Below, piece by piece: positions 19,101 to 27,319 of a DNA stretch of 64,000 bases. Position 1 is the stretch's first letter; the number at the start of each line of letters is the position of its first letter. The notes beneath the pieces were generated by a model. That model had not been told where the DNA came from. It made no database searches and worked only from the letters and a program-made list of their open reading frames with translations. The DNA comes from Brevibacillus formosus (GTDB lineage: Bacteria; Bacillota; Bacilli; Brevibacillales; Brevibacillaceae). The stretch spans positions 434,001 to 498,000 of the forward strand of contig NZ_PXZL01000001.1 in assembly GCF_003013405.1 (NCBI RefSeq), in the 5' to 3' direction. Both the position numbers and the translations under genes were made by a program.

Positions 19101-19414
19101 GAGAGCGAGATTTGTTTCTCATGTCTTTGAAGGCTGGGGGAACAGGATTGAATGTGACGGGTGCGGACACCGTAATCTTGTATGATCTGTGGTGGAATCC
19201 CGCCGTCGAACAACAGGCGGCTGATCGTGCCCATCGTATCGGACAAAAGAACGTCGTCCAAGTGATCAGGCTTGTTGCAGAGGGAACGGTCGAAGAGAAG
19301 ATGTACGAGCTGCAACAAAAAAAGAAAAACTTGATCGAGGAAATCATTACACCGGGACAAGAGGCAATCTCTTCTTTAACCGAGCAAGAAATACGTGAAT
19401 TACTGATGATTTAA
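16142..19414 (+). CDS. SNF2-family helicase with SWIM zinc finger
   Basis: 1090 residues from ATG 16142; ATG 16124 and 16130 are possible, but GAGGATGG fits 16142 best and MSFQVSHQLI matches the family start. Near residue 65 a SWIM finger (CSCPTLASYDQYCQHIA) is followed by a long bacterial SNF2 N-terminal region. The helicase core begins about residue 630: DDMGLGKTLQSI (Walker A), LDEAQ (motif II), LTGTPVENR (III), RLRQICCHP, GGTGLNV (V) and QAADRAHRIGQ (VI). It is an ATP-dependent double-stranded DNA translocase, probably in DNA repair or nucleoprotein remodelling. Confidence 0.93.
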   Translation: MSFQVSHQLIKEWCGRLSYERGKAFYRSGNVLVEHFQPEPAWIKTTVNAGKNNYQVTIELDESGMAAVCSCPTLASYDQYCQHIAASLLTMRDLQLDEHPGSYSPSFATKQEGITTQPDPQLTEGLFGLFVDRPIRTSHNRVLLDSRTTLALEIICKIVPYGFRKSMIGIELRLGPKRLYIVKDIRAFLDRVDKQQVYGFSSQFTYDPNLHRFLPEHEAILRELVQIYRTEKIYRETASYHYQEQKHVGGERVLLVPPFTWERLFALLLTAPSVHIQHHDQMYSAFACIDEPPPLHFEFNQTKTDQYQLEVLGFKQITVLEAYGLLLVDGKWHRLPKEQCHSLAELKHLLESHSSERIHIPAEKIEPFMVQIVPALMKLGNVQIAKAVSERVVQFQLKAKLYLDRVRDRLLAGLEFQYGDIVINPLEGYEGGGQRGSELILMRDGEKERQILELMEESAFTRTEGGYFLDDEEAEYDFLYHVVPKLEKLLTVFATTSVKIRIQPLHLPPKVKVDVDERTNWLDFRFDMDGIPESEIRSVIQSVEEKRRYHRLSNGALLPLETKEFEQINRFLDEMGMQYAEQMGSGFQLPAFRGLRLLDIPMQGQSVQLGKSLRQVLENMRNPDNLDFPVPESLQGILRDYQKFGYQWMKTLAHYGFGGILADDMGLGKTLQSITFLHSVLPEIREQKLPAIIVAPASLLYNWQNEIKKFAPNIRSVIVDGTKEERNQIVNELSEVDVLITSYPLLRRDHAKFEEHSFHTLILDEAQTFKNYVTQTAQTVKRIKAKHRFALTGTPVENRVEELWSIYDVVFPELFPARKEFLDLPRDTIAKRTRPFLLRRLKAEVLKELPAKIETLQSARLLPEQKKLYVAYLAQLQQETVKHLYNKGFQKNRIKILAGLTRLRQICCHPALFVKEYDGGSAKLEQLFEIIGECKNAGKRVLLFSQFTEMLGIIGRELGYHGVPFFYLDGQTPVAERLDLCNRFNEGERDLFLMSLKAGGTGLNVTGADTVILYDLWWNPAVEQQAADRAHRIGQKNVVQVIRLVAEGTVEEKMYELQQKKKNLIEEIITPGQEAISSLTEQEIRELLMI

Positions 19415-19418
19415 TATG

Positions 19419-19464
19419 AACAGCTTGACTGTCGCTACCATGCGAGGGGTCAAGCTGTTTTTTT
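19419..19464 (+). terminator. intrinsic terminator after SNF2 gene
   Basis: AACAGCTTGAC (19419-19429) pairs with GTCAAGCTGTT (19449-19459), then T residues. Confidence 0.85.
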
Positions 19465-19598
19465 GCGAGACTATACCCCCTGTGCGAATAACGAATTGGC
19501 TGACTCCCAATGATATTTGTCCGGTTCGAGAAAAGGACATAGCGAATAGCTTATGGAGAAGGACGAAGGCATCACCACAGAAGTGTGGGGGGAATGGA

Positions 19599-21440
19599 AT
19601 GGAACAATATGTGATTAAGCCATGGGATACCCGAGAAGGGAATGTGGAAACGCCGGCTGACTGGGATTTGACAGTGCCACCGGAAGTAGATGCGATCGCA
19701 GAACAAGTGATCAAAGAGTATGACATGTCGGTGAAGAGTCGTACGCTCATTACTTCCAAGCCAGACAAAGGCGGGGCTATTTGGCGCATCGAGACAGATA
19801 AAGGTCCGCGTAGCCTAAAGGTACTGCACCGTACGCCTGAACGTAGTCTCTTTAGTGTGGCTTTCCAAGAATACGTCGTTAAACAGGGGGCAAGGGTACC
19901 AGCCCTGATTCCTGCCCGAAATGGTAGTCTTTATGTGGAAAAGGGCGGGAAACTCTGGATTGTTACCGATTGGATTGCCTTGCAACCGGCAACAAAAGTA
20001 GATTTGGTAGGCGCCCAAGAGCTTTGCTACGGTCTCGGTGAATTCCATCGTCATTCAAAAGGCTATGTTCCGCCCGCAGGAGCCAAAAACTCTTCCCGTT
20101 TATATCGTTGGCCCAATCATTATCAAAAGATTGCCAAAAAAATCGGATGGATGAGGGAAGTAGCGAAAGCCTACAGTGAAGCCCCAGCAAGTAAATCCAT
20201 TTTGGCGGTCGTTGATCACTATGAACAGCAGGCATGGGCAGCCTTAGAGAAATTAAAAGCGTCTGCCTATCCGAAAATGATCAAAATGGGAGAGGCGCAC
20301 TGGGGATTGGTGCACCAAGATTACGGCTGGTCAAATGGGCAAAATGGTCCCGGAGGGCTTTGGGTCATTGACCTGGATGGCGTGTCGTACGATTTGCCGT
20401 TTCGGGATTTGCGCAAGCTCATAACCAGTACGATGGATGATATGGGCGTCTGGGATGTTACCTGGATGCGCGGCATGATCGAAGCCTATCATAAGGCAAA
20501 TCCACTGGATCGCGAATCGTTTGAGGTGCTCTTAAATGATATGGCAGTACCAAACGAATTTTATAAGCATCTCAAAGAGATGTTTTATGATCCCGAAATC
20601 TTTCTGTCTACGGAAGCGGAAGGCATTCTGCAGCGAGTTTTGACGGGGGATAAAACGAAAGATGCTGCTTTGGCAGAGCTCGCAAAAGACATCAGCAAAT
20701 ATCAACCGGGCAACTATGACCAAATAACGGAAGTGGTTGAACCGCAAAGGTTGGCATCCGGTATCAAGGAGTTCATACCTGGTGCGGTATCCACTCCAGC
20801 AACAGAGTCTTTGGTCGAGGAACCGAAAGACAAAAAGTCTACCAAGATCAAGGTGTCTAAGGATAAAGAGTCCAAGGTCAAGGTATCCAAGGATAAAGAT
20901 TCGAAAGTGAAGGGATCTAAAGACAAAGAGTCCAAAGTCAAGGAGGCTGCAAGCGATAAGGTAGCCGCTTCACTTCCGACTTCCCAGCAAAAGCCAGTTA
21001 CACGGGAAGAAAGCCAGCAAAAAGGGGCAGAGGCAGAACAAGGTGGCACTACCCGCAGAACTCGAATTGCATTTTCGGGAAATGTTCCTTTTACGCCATC
21101 AGCGCCATTCGCTACAGGTGAACCACGAAAACTCGTTCGTCGAAGCAAAAAGCGGGGAACCAGCTCTGCCGTTTCAAAAAACAGCAGCAAAAAGTCGAGT
21201 AAGCTTCAAAGCAAAGTAAAGATATCTATCGAGGTAAAGACCAAATCACCAAAAGCAAAACCTGCAAGTCAAGCAGAGAAAAACAAAAAAGCAACTGTGT
21301 GGACGTCTAAACAGCAGTCCCGGACCGACACTTCCAACAAGAACAAGAAGGTTGCCAAGGCGGCGAAACTAAGCCGTAAACTCATCAACAATCAGTTGAA
21401 GAAGCAGCGTCCAAAATCAAAAAAGACAAAAGGCAACTAA
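19599..21440 (+). CDS. CotS-family spore coat protein with long lysine-rich tail
   Basis: 613 residues from ATG 19599, preceded by GGGGGGA; the frame extends upstream but runs into the helicase terminator. Residues 1-380 are a CotS/YutH-type domain of the aminoglycoside phosphotransferase fold: LVHQDYGWSN (HxDxxxxN) and WVIDLDGVSYDLPFRDL mark the catalytic and metal sites. Residues 400-613 are a disordered Lys/Ser/Pro tail with three decapeptide copies of the SKDKESKVKV type (about 20848-20945). CotS proteins are about 350 residues, so the tail is an addition. The neighbour is a CotSA-like glycosyltransferase, as in B. subtilis. Spore coat location is inferred. Confidence 0.85.
   Translation: MEQYVIKPWDTREGNVETPADWDLTVPPEVDAIAEQVIKEYDMSVKSRTLITSKPDKGGAIWRIETDKGPRSLKVLHRTPERSLFSVAFQEYVVKQGARVPALIPARNGSLYVEKGGKLWIVTDWIALQPATKVDLVGAQELCYGLGEFHRHSKGYVPPAGAKNSSRLYRWPNHYQKIAKKIGWMREVAKAYSEAPASKSILAVVDHYEQQAWAALEKLKASAYPKMIKMGEAHWGLVHQDYGWSNGQNGPGGLWVIDLDGVSYDLPFRDLRKLITSTMDDMGVWDVTWMRGMIEAYHKANPLDRESFEVLLNDMAVPNEFYKHLKEMFYDPEIFLSTEAEGILQRVLTGDKTKDAALAELAKDISKYQPGNYDQITEVVEPQRLASGIKEFIPGAVSTPATESLVEEPKDKKSTKIKVSKDKESKVKVSKDKDSKVKGSKDKESKVKEAASDKVAASLPTSQQKPVTREESQQKGAEAEQGGTTRRTRIAFSGNVPFTPSAPFATGEPRKLVRRSKKRGTSSAVSKNSSKKSSKLQSKVKISIEVKTKSPKAKPASQAEKNKKATVWTSKQQSRTDTSNKNKKVAKAAKLSRKLINNQLKKQRPKSKKTKGN
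20848..20945 (+). repeat. 30-bp tandem repeats in the CotS-like tail
   Basis: Three imperfect 30-bp copies encode the decapeptide SKDK(E/D)SKVK(V/G/E). The copies differ by synonymous and a few replacement changes, so they are diverged rather than freshly duplicated. Confidence 0.8.
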
Positions 21441-21473
21441 TGTAAGAAGTCGGAACGGGAAAGGAGAATACGG

Positions 21474-22622
21474 ATGAAAGTTATCATGGTCTGTACAGAA
21501 AAATTGCCAGTCCCTCCTATACGAGGGGGAGCGATCCAGACTTATATTGCAGGGATTGCAGATATTTTAGGGAGACATCACGAGCTGACTATCCTGGGAA
21601 CGTCGGATCCCACGCTACCGCAGGATGAAAAAGTTCACAATACGCGATATGTGCGAGTAGATGGTCAAGGTGTGTTCGAGATTTACGCACGCGAAGTAGC
21701 CGCTTTCCTGAGTGCGAACCACTATGATGTCATCCATGTTTTTAACCGACCGCGAATGGTTCCCATCATTCGTGAAGTATGCCCGAACGCACGTATCATT
21801 CTAAGTATGCACAATGATATGTTTGATCCGGTAAAAATAGGGCAAGCGGAAGCTGCTAGAGCCGTTGCTGAAACAGAACGCATCATTACCATTAGTGATT
21901 ATGTCGGCCGAGTCATTGCCTCCCTGTATCCCGAAGCCGCTAACAAGCTTCGTACGATTTATTCAGGTGTGAACTTGGACACATTCGTTCCGGTAGAAGG
22001 ATCCAAAACGGCCCAAAAAATTCGTCAGGAACTTCGGGCGACGCACAATCTGGGCAACAAACAAGTGATCTTGTTTGTAGGACGATTGACGCCGAAAAAA
22101 GGGGCCGATATTCTGGTTCGTGCGATGAATGAACTCCGCTCCTACCATTCCAACATCGCTCTCGTTTTGGTTGGAGGGTCCTGGTACGGTGAAAATAAAA
22201 TAAGTGATTATGCAGCATATGTACGCTCATTAGCGAATCGTTCGCCTGTTCCGGTTATTACTACGGGCTTTGTTCCAGCAGATCAGATTCACCACTGGTT
22301 TTGGACGGGGGACGTTTTTGTCTGTCCTTCGCAATGGGAGGAACCACTGGCTCGTGTCCATTATGAAGCAATGGCTGCCGGCCTGCCTTTTGTCACGACA
22401 AAACGGGGTGGAAATGCTGAGGTGATCATCGGAGGCAATGGACTGTTGGTCGAGCAGCCGGAGGACCCTCAAGCGTTTGCTGTACAGCTAAAACAATTAT
22501 TGTCTAGCCGCGACCTCCAACGACAAATGGGGAGAAACGGACGACAGCTTGCCGAGCAAAGATTTACGTGGGATCGGGTCGCAAGAGATGTGCTAGACGT
22601 ATGGAATAACAGAGGTAGGTAA
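21474..22622 (+). CDS. CotSA-like family 4 glycosyltransferase
   Basis: 382 residues with AAAGGAG before ATG 21474. GT-B fold: the N-terminal half has PPIRGGAIQTYI and DVIHVFNRPR, and the C-terminal half has ILFVGRLTPKKGAD, VCPSQWEEPLARVHYEAMAAGLP (EX7E motif) and GGNGLLVE. These are family 4 retaining glycosyltransferase features. It lies 33 nt after the CotS-like gene, as cotSA lies next to cotS in B. subtilis, so it probably acts in the mother cell on spore-surface glycans. Sugar donor and acceptor are unknown. A hairpin follows the stop. Confidence 0.9.
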   Translation: MKVIMVCTEKLPVPPIRGGAIQTYIAGIADILGRHHELTILGTSDPTLPQDEKVHNTRYVRVDGQGVFEIYAREVAAFLSANHYDVIHVFNRPRMVPIIREVCPNARIILSMHNDMFDPVKIGQAEAARAVAETERIITISDYVGRVIASLYPEAANKLRTIYSGVNLDTFVPVEGSKTAQKIRQELRATHNLGNKQVILFVGRLTPKKGADILVRAMNELRSYHSNIALVLVGGSWYGENKISDYAAYVRSLANRSPVPVITTGFVPADQIHHWFWTGDVFVCPSQWEEPLARVHYEAMAAGLPFVTTKRGGNAEVIIGGNGLLVEQPEDPQAFAVQLKQLLSSRDLQRQMGRNGRQLAEQRFTWDRVARDVLDVWNNRGR

Positions 22623-22644
22623 AACCAAAAAGTGAATGCTAGCA

Positions 22645-22687
22645 GCCCACTTCCCTTAAAGAGAGAGCGGAGAAGTGGGCGTTTATT
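22645..22687 (+). terminator. probable terminator after CotSA-like gene
   Basis: GCCCACTTC (22645-22653) pairs with GAAGTGGGC (22672-22680); only a short T-rich tail follows. Confidence 0.6.
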
Positions 22688-22779
22688 CATGTCTTCGGGA
22701 CAAAAGAGTCATGCGATGTCCTGCTAGAGTGGACTGGCCTGTCTGAACAAAAGGGCTAGTCCCACATGTGTTTGCACGA

Positions 22780-22825
22780 AATGGGGGATGCAGGGAATCT
22801 ACTACGCACAGACTCCCCGCATCTT
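22780..22825 (-). other. hairpin downstream of the VQVEAP-repeat gene
   Basis: On the minus strand GATGCGGGGA pairs with TCCCTGCATC across a loop of about 17 nt. There is no T run, so terminator function is uncertain. The rest of 22688-22861 holds nothing I can name. Confidence 0.4.
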
Positions 22826-22861
22826 TAGGCCATCCTAAAGCCTCGCAGAATATCAGCTTGT

Positions 22862-23431
22862 TCAATTTGGAGCTGCATTTGGAATAATCGCGACGATATG
22901 GGTGATAGGAATAACGATAGAAGCTCCATTGGTACGTGAGGAGGTTAAGGTCTGTAATTCAATGATTCCTTCGTCCACTCTAAGGAGCTTGCCGACTCGG
23001 TAATAACGACTCTCAGGTCCCCAATCTGTCGTTAGTAAGACCTCCACAAGTTGATCGTTTCTCATGCATTTGCTGAGCTCTTGACGAAGCCCTTCTATAC
23101 ATGCTTGATCCGCTGATTCTTCCTTTTCGACATCTACCTTCACTAAAGGTGCCGGGATGACGATTGGCTTCGGAGCTTCTACTTGTACATAAGGTGCCTC
23201 TACTTGTACAACGGGCGCTTCTACCTGTACAACAGGCGCTTCTACCTGCACAACAGGCGCTTCTACTTGCGGTGTGGGGGTGGTCACATTCACTTGAGGT
23301 GCGCGAACGTGGATACGCACAAAACGGCGTAGTTTCCTGAGCAGACTATTGGATTTGCGTTTGGTGGATCGCTTCTTGCAGCGGCAGCGGGCTTGCTTTG
23401 CTTTTAGCTTCTTCTTTCTCAATGCTTTCAA
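22862..23431 (-). CDS. VQVEAP-repeat protein, candidate spore coat component
   Basis: 189 residues from TTG 23431, selected because GGAGGG lies 7 nt upstream. The start is very basic with Cys/Arg/Lys clusters (ARCRCKKRSTKRK). Next come about five copies of a heptad reading VQVEAPV, then a C-terminal domain with a cysteine pair (ACIEGLRQELSKC) and a beta pattern ending SIVIPITHIVAIIP. The last part looks like a small Sm-like barrel as in CotB-type coat proteins. I do not recognise the whole protein. Position beside cotS/cotSA suggests the spore surface. Confidence 0.65.
   Translation of the reverse strand: MKALRKKKLKAKQARCRCKKRSTKRKSNSLLRKLRRFVRIHVRAPQVNVTTPTPQVEAPVVQVEAPVVQVEAPVVQVEAPYVQVEAPKPIVIPAPLVKVDVEKEESADQACIEGLRQELSKCMRNDQLVEVLLTTDWGPESRYYRVGKLLRVDEGIIELQTLTSSRTNGASIVIPITHIVAIIPNAAPN
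23172..23275 (-). repeat. 21-bp tandem repeats coding VQVEAPV
   Basis: About five near-identical 21-bp units. Some adjacent copies differ by only one or two bases, which suggests recent slippage expansion; the copy number may vary between strains. Confidence 0.85.
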
Positions 23432-23499
23432 AGGCAACACCCTCCTAACTATGCATGCAATATCATATTCAACAGAGGGATGACCGCATTGGACTAACA

Positions 23500-23519
23500 C
23501 CTGATTTGACAAAATCAGG
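23500..23519. promoter_or_regulatory. perfect inverted repeat in divergent region
   Basis: CCTGATTT-GACA-AAATCAGG lies between the VQVEAP gene and the MoxR-cluster operon. No T run follows on either strand, so it looks more like an operator than a terminator. Confidence 0.4.
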
Positions 23520-23616
23520 CAGGGAAACATTAGCAAAATTAGATGATTTTTTTAAAAAAACAGGAAAATCGTGTATACTTATCAGGTACTCTCAAAAAGA
23601 AAGATGGAGGTTTCTC

Positions 23617-24654
23617 ATGAATCGTACGCCGATTGCCCCCATGGGAGTGGGGAAGCTGTTGGACAAGAGCTTTTCAGTGTATCGCCAGCATTTTGGAGCA
23701 TTCTTTTTGTTAGCTTTAATTTGGTTCGGTCCATTATTACTCCTGCAGCAGTTGCTTCTGGTTGATCTGACCAGAGTGCCTTTGCTCGCACAAGATACAG
23801 AAGGTATGGACTTCGCAGAATCGTTAGGTGCAAGATTTGCCGGACAAGAAGAATTTATGACTCAAAGCCTTCCTATGTTGCTCATATTCATATTCCTTGT
23901 CGGACCGATCCTTTTGATCATCGCCTATCCGCAAATGATTTCCGGTTCAATATTACTGACGAAGGCTGCTCTCGAGGGAGAGACCTTGAGCTTAAAAGAT
24001 GCCTTGAAGGGGGCACTTCGCCGATTTTGGCCGCTCGCGGGCAGTACTTTCCTATATGGAGTAATCGCGTTTGCAGTGTCGACAGCATTTGTCATCGTAT
24101 ATGGATTGTTTTTCTTTATGATCGCCTTCGCTGGTGGAATGACAATGGAAACCATATTTGATCCGTCAGATGAAAGCAGCATTGTGCTCATGATCGTTCT
24201 AGTTTTATTTGGCTATTTATTCTTAATTGCTGGGATGATGCTCGTACCGGGCTTTTTCTTAATTCGCTGGGGGTTTTATATGCCGCTCGTTCTGTTCGAA
24301 CGCGATGGTGTCGGAATCGGTCAAAGCTGGAATTTGACAAAAGGAAACTTTTGGCGGTTATTCGGTATTTTTGTTGTTCTTAGTGTGATCTACTCAATGT
24401 TCTCTAGCGGCATGCAATTAGTACTGACTGGTGTCTTAGGTACATCTATCCTCGCGCAAATTATTCTGGTTGCACTTACTTGCCTCTTGAGCCCTTGGAT
24501 GGCCATTGTTTACGCTTTGGCTTACTTTGATCTGCGTGTGAGAAAAGACGGGACAGATTTACAAGAGCTAGTAAGCCGTCAGCTTGCCACAGCTGCACCA
24601 GTAGAACCACCAGCTCCTACACCTGCACAAAAGCCGGGAGTTACACATGATTAG
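23617..24654 (+). CDS. membrane protein, first gene of MoxR/DUF58 cluster
   Basis: 345 residues from ATG 23617 with GATGGAGG upstream; a longer frame has no ribosome site. Six to seven long hydrophobic segments; the C-terminus is Pro/Ala-rich (VEPPAPTPAQKPG) and cytoplasmic by charge. The pattern near the start (LLDKSFSVYRQHFGAFFLLALIW) resembles the glycerophosphodiester phosphodiesterase membrane-domain / YciC-like group. It overlaps the DUF4129 gene by 8 nt and heads the cluster. The function is unknown. Confidence 0.8.
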   Translation: MNRTPIAPMGVGKLLDKSFSVYRQHFGAFFLLALIWFGPLLLLQQLLLVDLTRVPLLAQDTEGMDFAESLGARFAGQEEFMTQSLPMLLIFIFLVGPILLIIAYPQMISGSILLTKAALEGETLSLKDALKGALRRFWPLAGSTFLYGVIAFAVSTAFVIVYGLFFFMIAFAGGMTMETIFDPSDESSIVLMIVLVLFGYLFLIAGMMLVPGFFLIRWGFYMPLVLFERDGVGIGQSWNLTKGNFWRLFGIFVVLSVIYSMFSSGMQLVLTGVLGTSILAQIILVALTCLLSPWMAIVYALAYFDLRVRKDGTDLQELVSRQLATAAPVEPPAPTPAQKPGVTHD

Positions 24655-25273
24655 CACGAGTCCTTGGGTAGATGAAAAGGAGCATTTGCAAGAGATTCTA
24701 GCCAGAGACGAGTTCAATTTGCCCCAAGGCAGCGGAGAGAACTGGATTCAAAAAGCGGTGGAGTTTGTGATCGAGCTGATCTCCGACCTTTTTGAGTGGA
24801 GTCATATTCCATCTGGTGCGGCTAATACCGTATCTACACTCGTGCTCATTTTGGCAGTACTGGGACTGGTCGGCATCATTTACTGGTTGTTCCGCAGAAT
24901 GATTTGGGAACAGAAGAAGCATCGACCGCTGTTTATGGAAGGTGAAAAAATACGTTCTCATGCAGACTATTTGCGCGATGCGAAAGAAAAAGCAGCGCGA
25001 GGAGAATGGCGGGAAGGAGAACGCTCGTTGTTTTTGGCGTTGTTGGTATATTTGCAAATGAAGTCATGGGTTCGTGTAGAGAAATGGAAAACGAATTGGG
25101 AATACGCAGAAGAAATTGAGGCAAATCAGCCGAGCTTACGTGATGTGTTTGGCAGCTTCGCACGAGAATTCGACGCTGTTTGGTACGGGCAGGCACTTGT
25201 TGACGAAGGGTCGTTCTGGCGGCGTGTAAACGAACTGGAAGGCATCTGGCGCGAGGAGGGACAGCATGGATAG
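24647..25273 (+). CDS. DUF4129 domain membrane protein
   Basis: 208 residues. One transmembrane segment (about residues 65-85) follows an amphipathic N-terminus. The C-terminal region has the DUF4129 pattern: LFLALLVYLQMKSWVRV, then KTNWEYAEEI, then FAREFDAVWYG. Such proteins are encoded with MoxR ATPases and DUF58 proteins in a widespread cluster of unknown purpose. It overlaps its neighbours by 8 nt on both sides. Confidence 0.85.
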   Translation: MISTSPWVDEKEHLQEILARDEFNLPQGSGENWIQKAVEFVIELISDLFEWSHIPSGAANTVSTLVLILAVLGLVGIIYWLFRRMIWEQKKHRPLFMEGEKIRSHADYLRDAKEKAARGEWREGERSLFLALLVYLQMKSWVRVEKWKTNWEYAEEIEANQPSLRDVFGSFAREFDAVWYGQALVDEGSFWRRVNELEGIWREEGQHG

Positions 25274-26390
25274 TTTGCGTACCTATCGTGTCGGAATCGC
25301 TGTGGCTACCTTGTTGCTCGTCATCGTAGGCTGGTTGATCGTCAAGCCTACAGCTGAGCCTCTCCCACCGTATTTGGCTTCGTCTGCACAGCCGAGCGGA
25401 ATCAAGGCTGTGCTCGTACTGCTGGAGGAAAAAGGAAAGCAGGTAAAGGAATGGCGGCAGCCTATGCGTTTTTTACCGACAGCAACTGGGCAGGCCATGC
25501 TCGTAGTAGAGCCGGAAAGACTGATGCCAGAGGAACAGATAGACATTCTGGATTGGGTCAGTGAAGGGAATGACCTGATTCTCTTTCACTCGAGACCAGA
25601 GTGGGAAGACCTTCCCTTTCATACGAAGTACATCCGGGATAAAGAAAATCAGGAGCGAAACATTCAGGGACCTCTCGTTCAGGGCGGGTTCATGGGCAAG
25701 GCAGAGACCTCATTGAGATTTGTAGAAGATGACGACATGGAGCCCCTTCTCTACGACGACCAGGGGATACTCGGGGGAAGAACAGAGGTAGGAGATGGAA
25801 GTGTCACGTTTTTTCTCGTACCGGAATGGCTAACCAATCAAAAAATTGATCGACTGTCCCACTTTGAAGCGATCTGGCCGCATGTACAAGGAGATTGGTC
25901 TGTTCTTTGGGTAGACGAATACCATCATGGCTTGCAAGAAAAACCAGGTTTTTTAGCGATCTACCCAGGATGGCTCATAGCCGCTTGCATGCAACTTGGT
26001 ATCCTGCTTTTGCTGTATGTGTGGTGGAGAGGAAAACGTTTCGGACCAGTCTATACGCTTAGGGAGTGGACGGTGCGCCGTGGTGATGAGACGTTGCTCG
26101 CCGTGTCTAGCTGGTATGAGCGAAGAGAGCTGGCAAAGGATGCGTTGCGACATCGAGAAGCATACATGCGACAGCTGTTGTACGATCGGTGGGGAGTGCA
26201 TCAACGAGCAGATCGTGTGGAAATCGTGCGATATGCCAAAACAAGATGGACAAATCAAGAGGTAGAGAAATTCGCTCATCTGCTGGAACGACTGGAACAG
26301 GCAAAAAACGAAGGGCGATACTCGCCAAAGAGCTTGCTTGCAGACAGTCTGTTGATGGATGAGATTACGAAGCGTCTGGAGAAGGAGTGA
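25266..26390 (+). CDS. DUF4350 domain membrane protein
   Basis: 374 residues. An N-terminal membrane segment (about residues 8-26) is followed by an extracytoplasmic DUF4350 region with SSAQPSGIKAVLVLLEEKG and LDWVSEGNDLILF, which recalls a glutamine-amidotransferase-like fold. A second membrane segment is near residue 240, and a basic cytoplasmic tail follows. Its stop overlaps the moxR GTG start by 4 nt. The function is unknown; it belongs to the same operon. Confidence 0.85.
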   Translation: MDSLRTYRVGIAVATLLLVIVGWLIVKPTAEPLPPYLASSAQPSGIKAVLVLLEEKGKQVKEWRQPMRFLPTATGQAMLVVEPERLMPEEQIDILDWVSEGNDLILFHSRPEWEDLPFHTKYIRDKENQERNIQGPLVQGGFMGKAETSLRFVEDDDMEPLLYDDQGILGGRTEVGDGSVTFFLVPEWLTNQKIDRLSHFEAIWPHVQGDWSVLWVDEYHHGLQEKPGFLAIYPGWLIAACMQLGILLLLYVWWRGKRFGPVYTLREWTVRRGDETLLAVSSWYERRELAKDALRHREAYMRQLLYDRWGVHQRADRVEIVRYAKTRWTNQEVEKFAHLLERLEQAKNEGRYSPKSLLADSLLMDEITKRLEKE

Positions 26391-27319
26391 CAACTACCGT
26401 GGAGCAATTATTGCAACAAATGGAAAAAGAGCTGGTTGGTCAGCGGCAAAATGTTCGGCTGCTGCTAACCGCTTTGGTAGCCGGTGGACACGTTTTGCTA
26501 GAAGGTGTACCTGGTATCGGAAAGACGAAAATGGTAAGGACCTTATCGGAATTGATGGGAGGCGTGAGCAAGCGCGTTCAATTTACGCCTGACATGATGC
26601 CATCGGACATTATTGGTCATGTGGTGTTCAATATGCAGCAGAACCAGTTTGAGACCATCAAAGGTCCTGTTTTCGCTAACTTATTGCTGGCGGATGAGAT
26701 CAACCGGACTCCCCCGAAAACCCAAGCGGCTCTTTTAGAAGCCATGGAGGAGGGGCAAGTGACGATTCATGGTGTCACCTATCCTTTGCCAGATCCGTAT
26801 TTCGTCGTCGCTACGCAAAACCCGGTGGAGTACGAAGGAACGTATGTGTTGCCGGAGGCACAGCTCGATCGTTTTTTGTTCAAGCTAACGATGTCGTATC
26901 CTTCCCATGAAAATGAAAAGCAAATTCTCGCCAAACATATTCCCAACAAGCGCAGCCACGAGCGGAATCAAGAGCTGCTCTTTACATGGGAGGCGATTTT
27001 GGAGAAGCGACGCCAATTAGAAGAAGTGGTTGTGGATGATTCGATTCTAGAGTACATTACGACACTGATACGCAATACACGCGAAACGAAACGATTGCTC
27101 TTAGGTGCCAGCTCTCGTGCTGGAATCGCCGTGTTAATGGCTAGCAAAGCCTGGGCGCTTTTGGACAATCGCAAGTTTGTGACGCCTGATGACGTGAAGA
27201 TGGTGGCCCGCCCCGCATTGCGGCACCGACTCATTCTGTCACCGCAGGTAGAATTGGAGGGGGGTACCAGTGACCACATCATCGAAGAGACGCTGGCGGC
27301 TATTCCAGTTCCTCGCTGA
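26387..27319 (+). CDS. MoxR-type AAA+ ATPase
   Basis: 310 residues from GTG 26387, which overlaps the previous stop as GTGA. Walker A is GVPGIGKTKM, Walker B LLADEINRTPPKTQ, sensor-1 region VVATQNPVEYEGTY, and the arginine-finger region LPEAQLDRFLF. MoxR ATPases act as chaperones that assemble or activate VWA/DUF58-type partners, often for envelope functions. The next gene, encoding a DUF58 protein, starts inside this one. Confidence 0.92.
   Translation: MTTTVEQLLQQMEKELVGQRQNVRLLLTALVAGGHVLLEGVPGIGKTKMVRTLSELMGGVSKRVQFTPDMMPSDIIGHVVFNMQQNQFETIKGPVFANLLLADEINRTPPKTQAALLEAMEEGQVTIHGVTYPLPDPYFVVATQNPVEYEGTYVLPEAQLDRFLFKLTMSYPSHENEKQILAKHIPNKRSHERNQELLFTWEAILEKRRQLEEVVVDDSILEYITTLIRNTRETKRLLLGASSRAGIAVLMASKAWALLDNRKFVTPDDVKMVARPALRHRLILSPQVELEGGTSDHIIEETLAAIPVPR

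Noticed and set aside
23172-23275. 21-bp repeats as a possible CRISPR array
   Set aside because: The units are contiguous, in frame and code for a heptad; there are no spacers and no cas genes.
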